A stretch of 64,000 bases of DNA from Archegozetes longisetosus (Eukaryota > Arthropoda > Arachnida > Sarcoptiformes > Trhypochthoniidae): positions 5,041,843-5,105,842 of the forward strand of contig JAEMBT020000003.1 of NCBI GenBank assembly GCA_018873245.2, in the 5' to 3' direction. The notes under the pieces are model-generated. The model had not been told where the DNA came from, did not search any database, and worked only from the letters and a program-made list of their open reading frames with translations. Position 1 is the first letter of the stretch. Every line of letters begins with the position of its first letter. This document shows, piece by piece, positions 62,873-64,000 of the stretch. The position numbers were made by a program, and so were the translations under genes.

Positions 62873-63408
62873 TTATGAAGAGGTAGTCGTTGGCCGAGGT
62901 TTCAGTATGAGTCTTCCGCTATCATCACATGACATGTTAAAGTCAGTCAAGACTTGCCTGACTCTAGATACAATGATCTGAGGCGTGACTACTTTTCGAT
63001 GGATACCAATGAGGAATAGAATAAGTAAAATAATACAATTAAACGTGAAGAACAAATGGTTCATTAATGACTGAAAGAAAGACACGTGCGATGTCATCGG
63101 ATCAAAAAGCCATTGATAGGCACCAATTGTCGTGCAAATCGACGATATGATTAGAATAATTCTCCATTTTTTGGTTTGTGGCTGAAGACAGCTGATCACT
63201 TCCGTTAGACGTCTCTCAAAGGCCTTCAGATCTGTTTATATAATACAGAGGTTAGAGTTGTATGTATTAATACTAATCTTATGTTAATATCAGTTATCAC
63301 TTATTTATGGCTCTACTTAAACGTTTCGTAAATAAAAGCTTTTTATCGTTAGTTATTAATAAAACTCAAGTGAAAAATACCTTCGCAGGCCGTCACTTCC
63401 AAAGACAT
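62873..63408 (-). CDS. CNEP1R1: Nuclear envelope phosphatase regulatory subunit 1
   Basis: Partner of the phosphatase CTDNEP1 (Dullard) in the ER/nuclear envelope. The complex dephosphorylates lipin and so controls phosphatidate use and membrane growth. Two exons on the minus strand: 63408-63381 and 63231-62873, giving 128 residues (human 125). Exon 1 encodes MSLEVTACE, and the junction gives [19 protein letters not shown], matching the family N-terminus. Two membrane helices follow (about residues 33-52 and 69-86), joined by a conserved segment with [12 protein letters not shown]. The tail [16 protein letters not shown] is nearly invariant in the family. The donor after exon 1 is G|GTATTT and the acceptor ATAAACAG. 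Exon 1 is only 28 bases and lies wholly within the first exon of HINT on the other strand. Exon 2 is certain; exon 1 rests on frame, splice sites and N-terminal resemblance. Confidence 0.9.
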
Positions 63409-64000
63409 TGCGAACTAATTGATAGAAATAGTAGTGTTGTTTTGTCGCAAAACATATGTGCGCTCAATACTAGCACTAAAAATAACAGTAAACACGACGA
63501 AACCTCTAAAAATATGGCTGACTCTGAAGTGACTCGTGCTCAAACAGCACAAGTGACTGAGGATACTATCTTTGGCAAAATAGCCAGAGGAGAAATACCA
63601 ACCAAATTCATCTATGAAGACAACCAGGTCTCCATCTAATCATTTGCTATGTTGTCTTAAACTTGTCAATCGCTACAATTGAAGTTCAGTTGAGTCGAGA
63701 TTCAACTGAAATTCATTTGAAATTGCATTAGATACCGGCATTTTCTCTCACACTTATTGTTTTCTATTATTATTAGTTAATATTCGTCTATCTAATGCTT
63801 AATTATTTGATTTGACTTATTTAAACGTTTATTCAATTTATTTTTAATTGACTGAACAGTGCGTTGCCTTTCATGACATCTCTCCGACCGGTAATTACCA
63901 TAACTTAATGTTTTGAAACATCTGAACTAATACCCAAGTCTATTAATTACAATAATGTTTTGATTTATTCATAGCTCCGACACACTTTCTCGTGATTCCC
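63307..64000 (+). CDS. HINT1: HINT-family nucleotide hydrolase, 3' end beyond window
   Basis: Histidine-triad purine nucleoside phosphoramidase. Exons visible: 63307-63627, 63860-63890 and 63975-64000 (cut). They join as DTIFGKIARGEIPTKFIYED..., CVAFHDISPT and APTHFLVIP, the conserved N-terminal half of HINT1. The catalytic HxHxH triad lies beyond the window. Two in-frame starts exist. ATG 63,514 begins MADSEVTRAQTAQVTED like classic HINT1 and has A at -3 and G at +4. ATG 63,307 adds 69 residues starting [20 protein letters not shown], rich in Lys/Arg and without acidic residues for 35 positions, as in mitochondrial presequences (compare HINT2). The upstream ATG has T at -3, so leaky scanning could produce both. 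The first exon overlaps CNEP1R1 exon 1 on the opposite strand. The call is secure; the use of the upstream start is inference. Confidence 0.9.

Overview
This is an AT-rich stretch of an animal nuclear genome. Genes are split by many short introns (mostly about 50-80 bases, with a few of several kilobases) and separated by long intergenic deserts. The encoded proteins are metazoan. The compact introns, the LRR receptor style and the abundance of small DNA-transposon remnants suggest an arthropod, possibly a mite or other chelicerate; that placement is inference, as no species marker is present. There are no rRNA genes, convincing tRNAs or CRISPR arrays.

Layout. 1-10,789 is a gene-poor desert with a (TC)n microsatellite, a hAT-like transposon end and one unexplained coding-like segment near 8.9-9.1 kb. 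10,790-12,624 (+) is cyclin H in eight exons, with a MITE-like element in intron 1 and a GC-AG intron 3. 13,337-18,177 (+) is an SLC12A8-type cation-chloride-cotransporter-family protein in eight exons. 18,178-33,961 is a second desert. It holds a striking CRE + TATA promoter with a 5' exon ending in a splice donor (about 19.77-19.91 kb), a possible decayed transposase and one GC-rich codon-like islet. 33,979-43,150 (+) encodes a large chaoptin/artichoke-like leucine-rich-repeat single-pass membrane protein in four coding exons, with a 4.7-kb intron. 43,151-54,375 is a third desert. 54,376-61,854 (+) is a complete class V myosin in 30 exons. At the right edge, CNEP1R1 (-) and a HINT-family gene (+, cut by the window end) lie head to head and overlap: the first coding exon of CNEP1R1 sits inside the first exon of HINT on the opposite strand.

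The six genes serve unrelated housekeeping or cell-surface roles: CDK7 activation in TFIIH/CAK, membrane transport, cell-surface adhesion or matrix contact, actin-based cargo transport, nuclear-envelope lipin control, and purine phosphoramidate hydrolysis. There is no operon-like logic. The most notable items are the antisense coding overlap at the CNEP1R1/HINT locus, the likely dual-start (mitochondrial/cytosolic) HINT, an insertion near the myosin V converter, the non-canonical cyclin H intron, and the isolated inducible-looking promoter in the central desert. All exon structures were derived by hand from reading frames, GT/GC-AG sites and recalled family conservation; no alignment was run.
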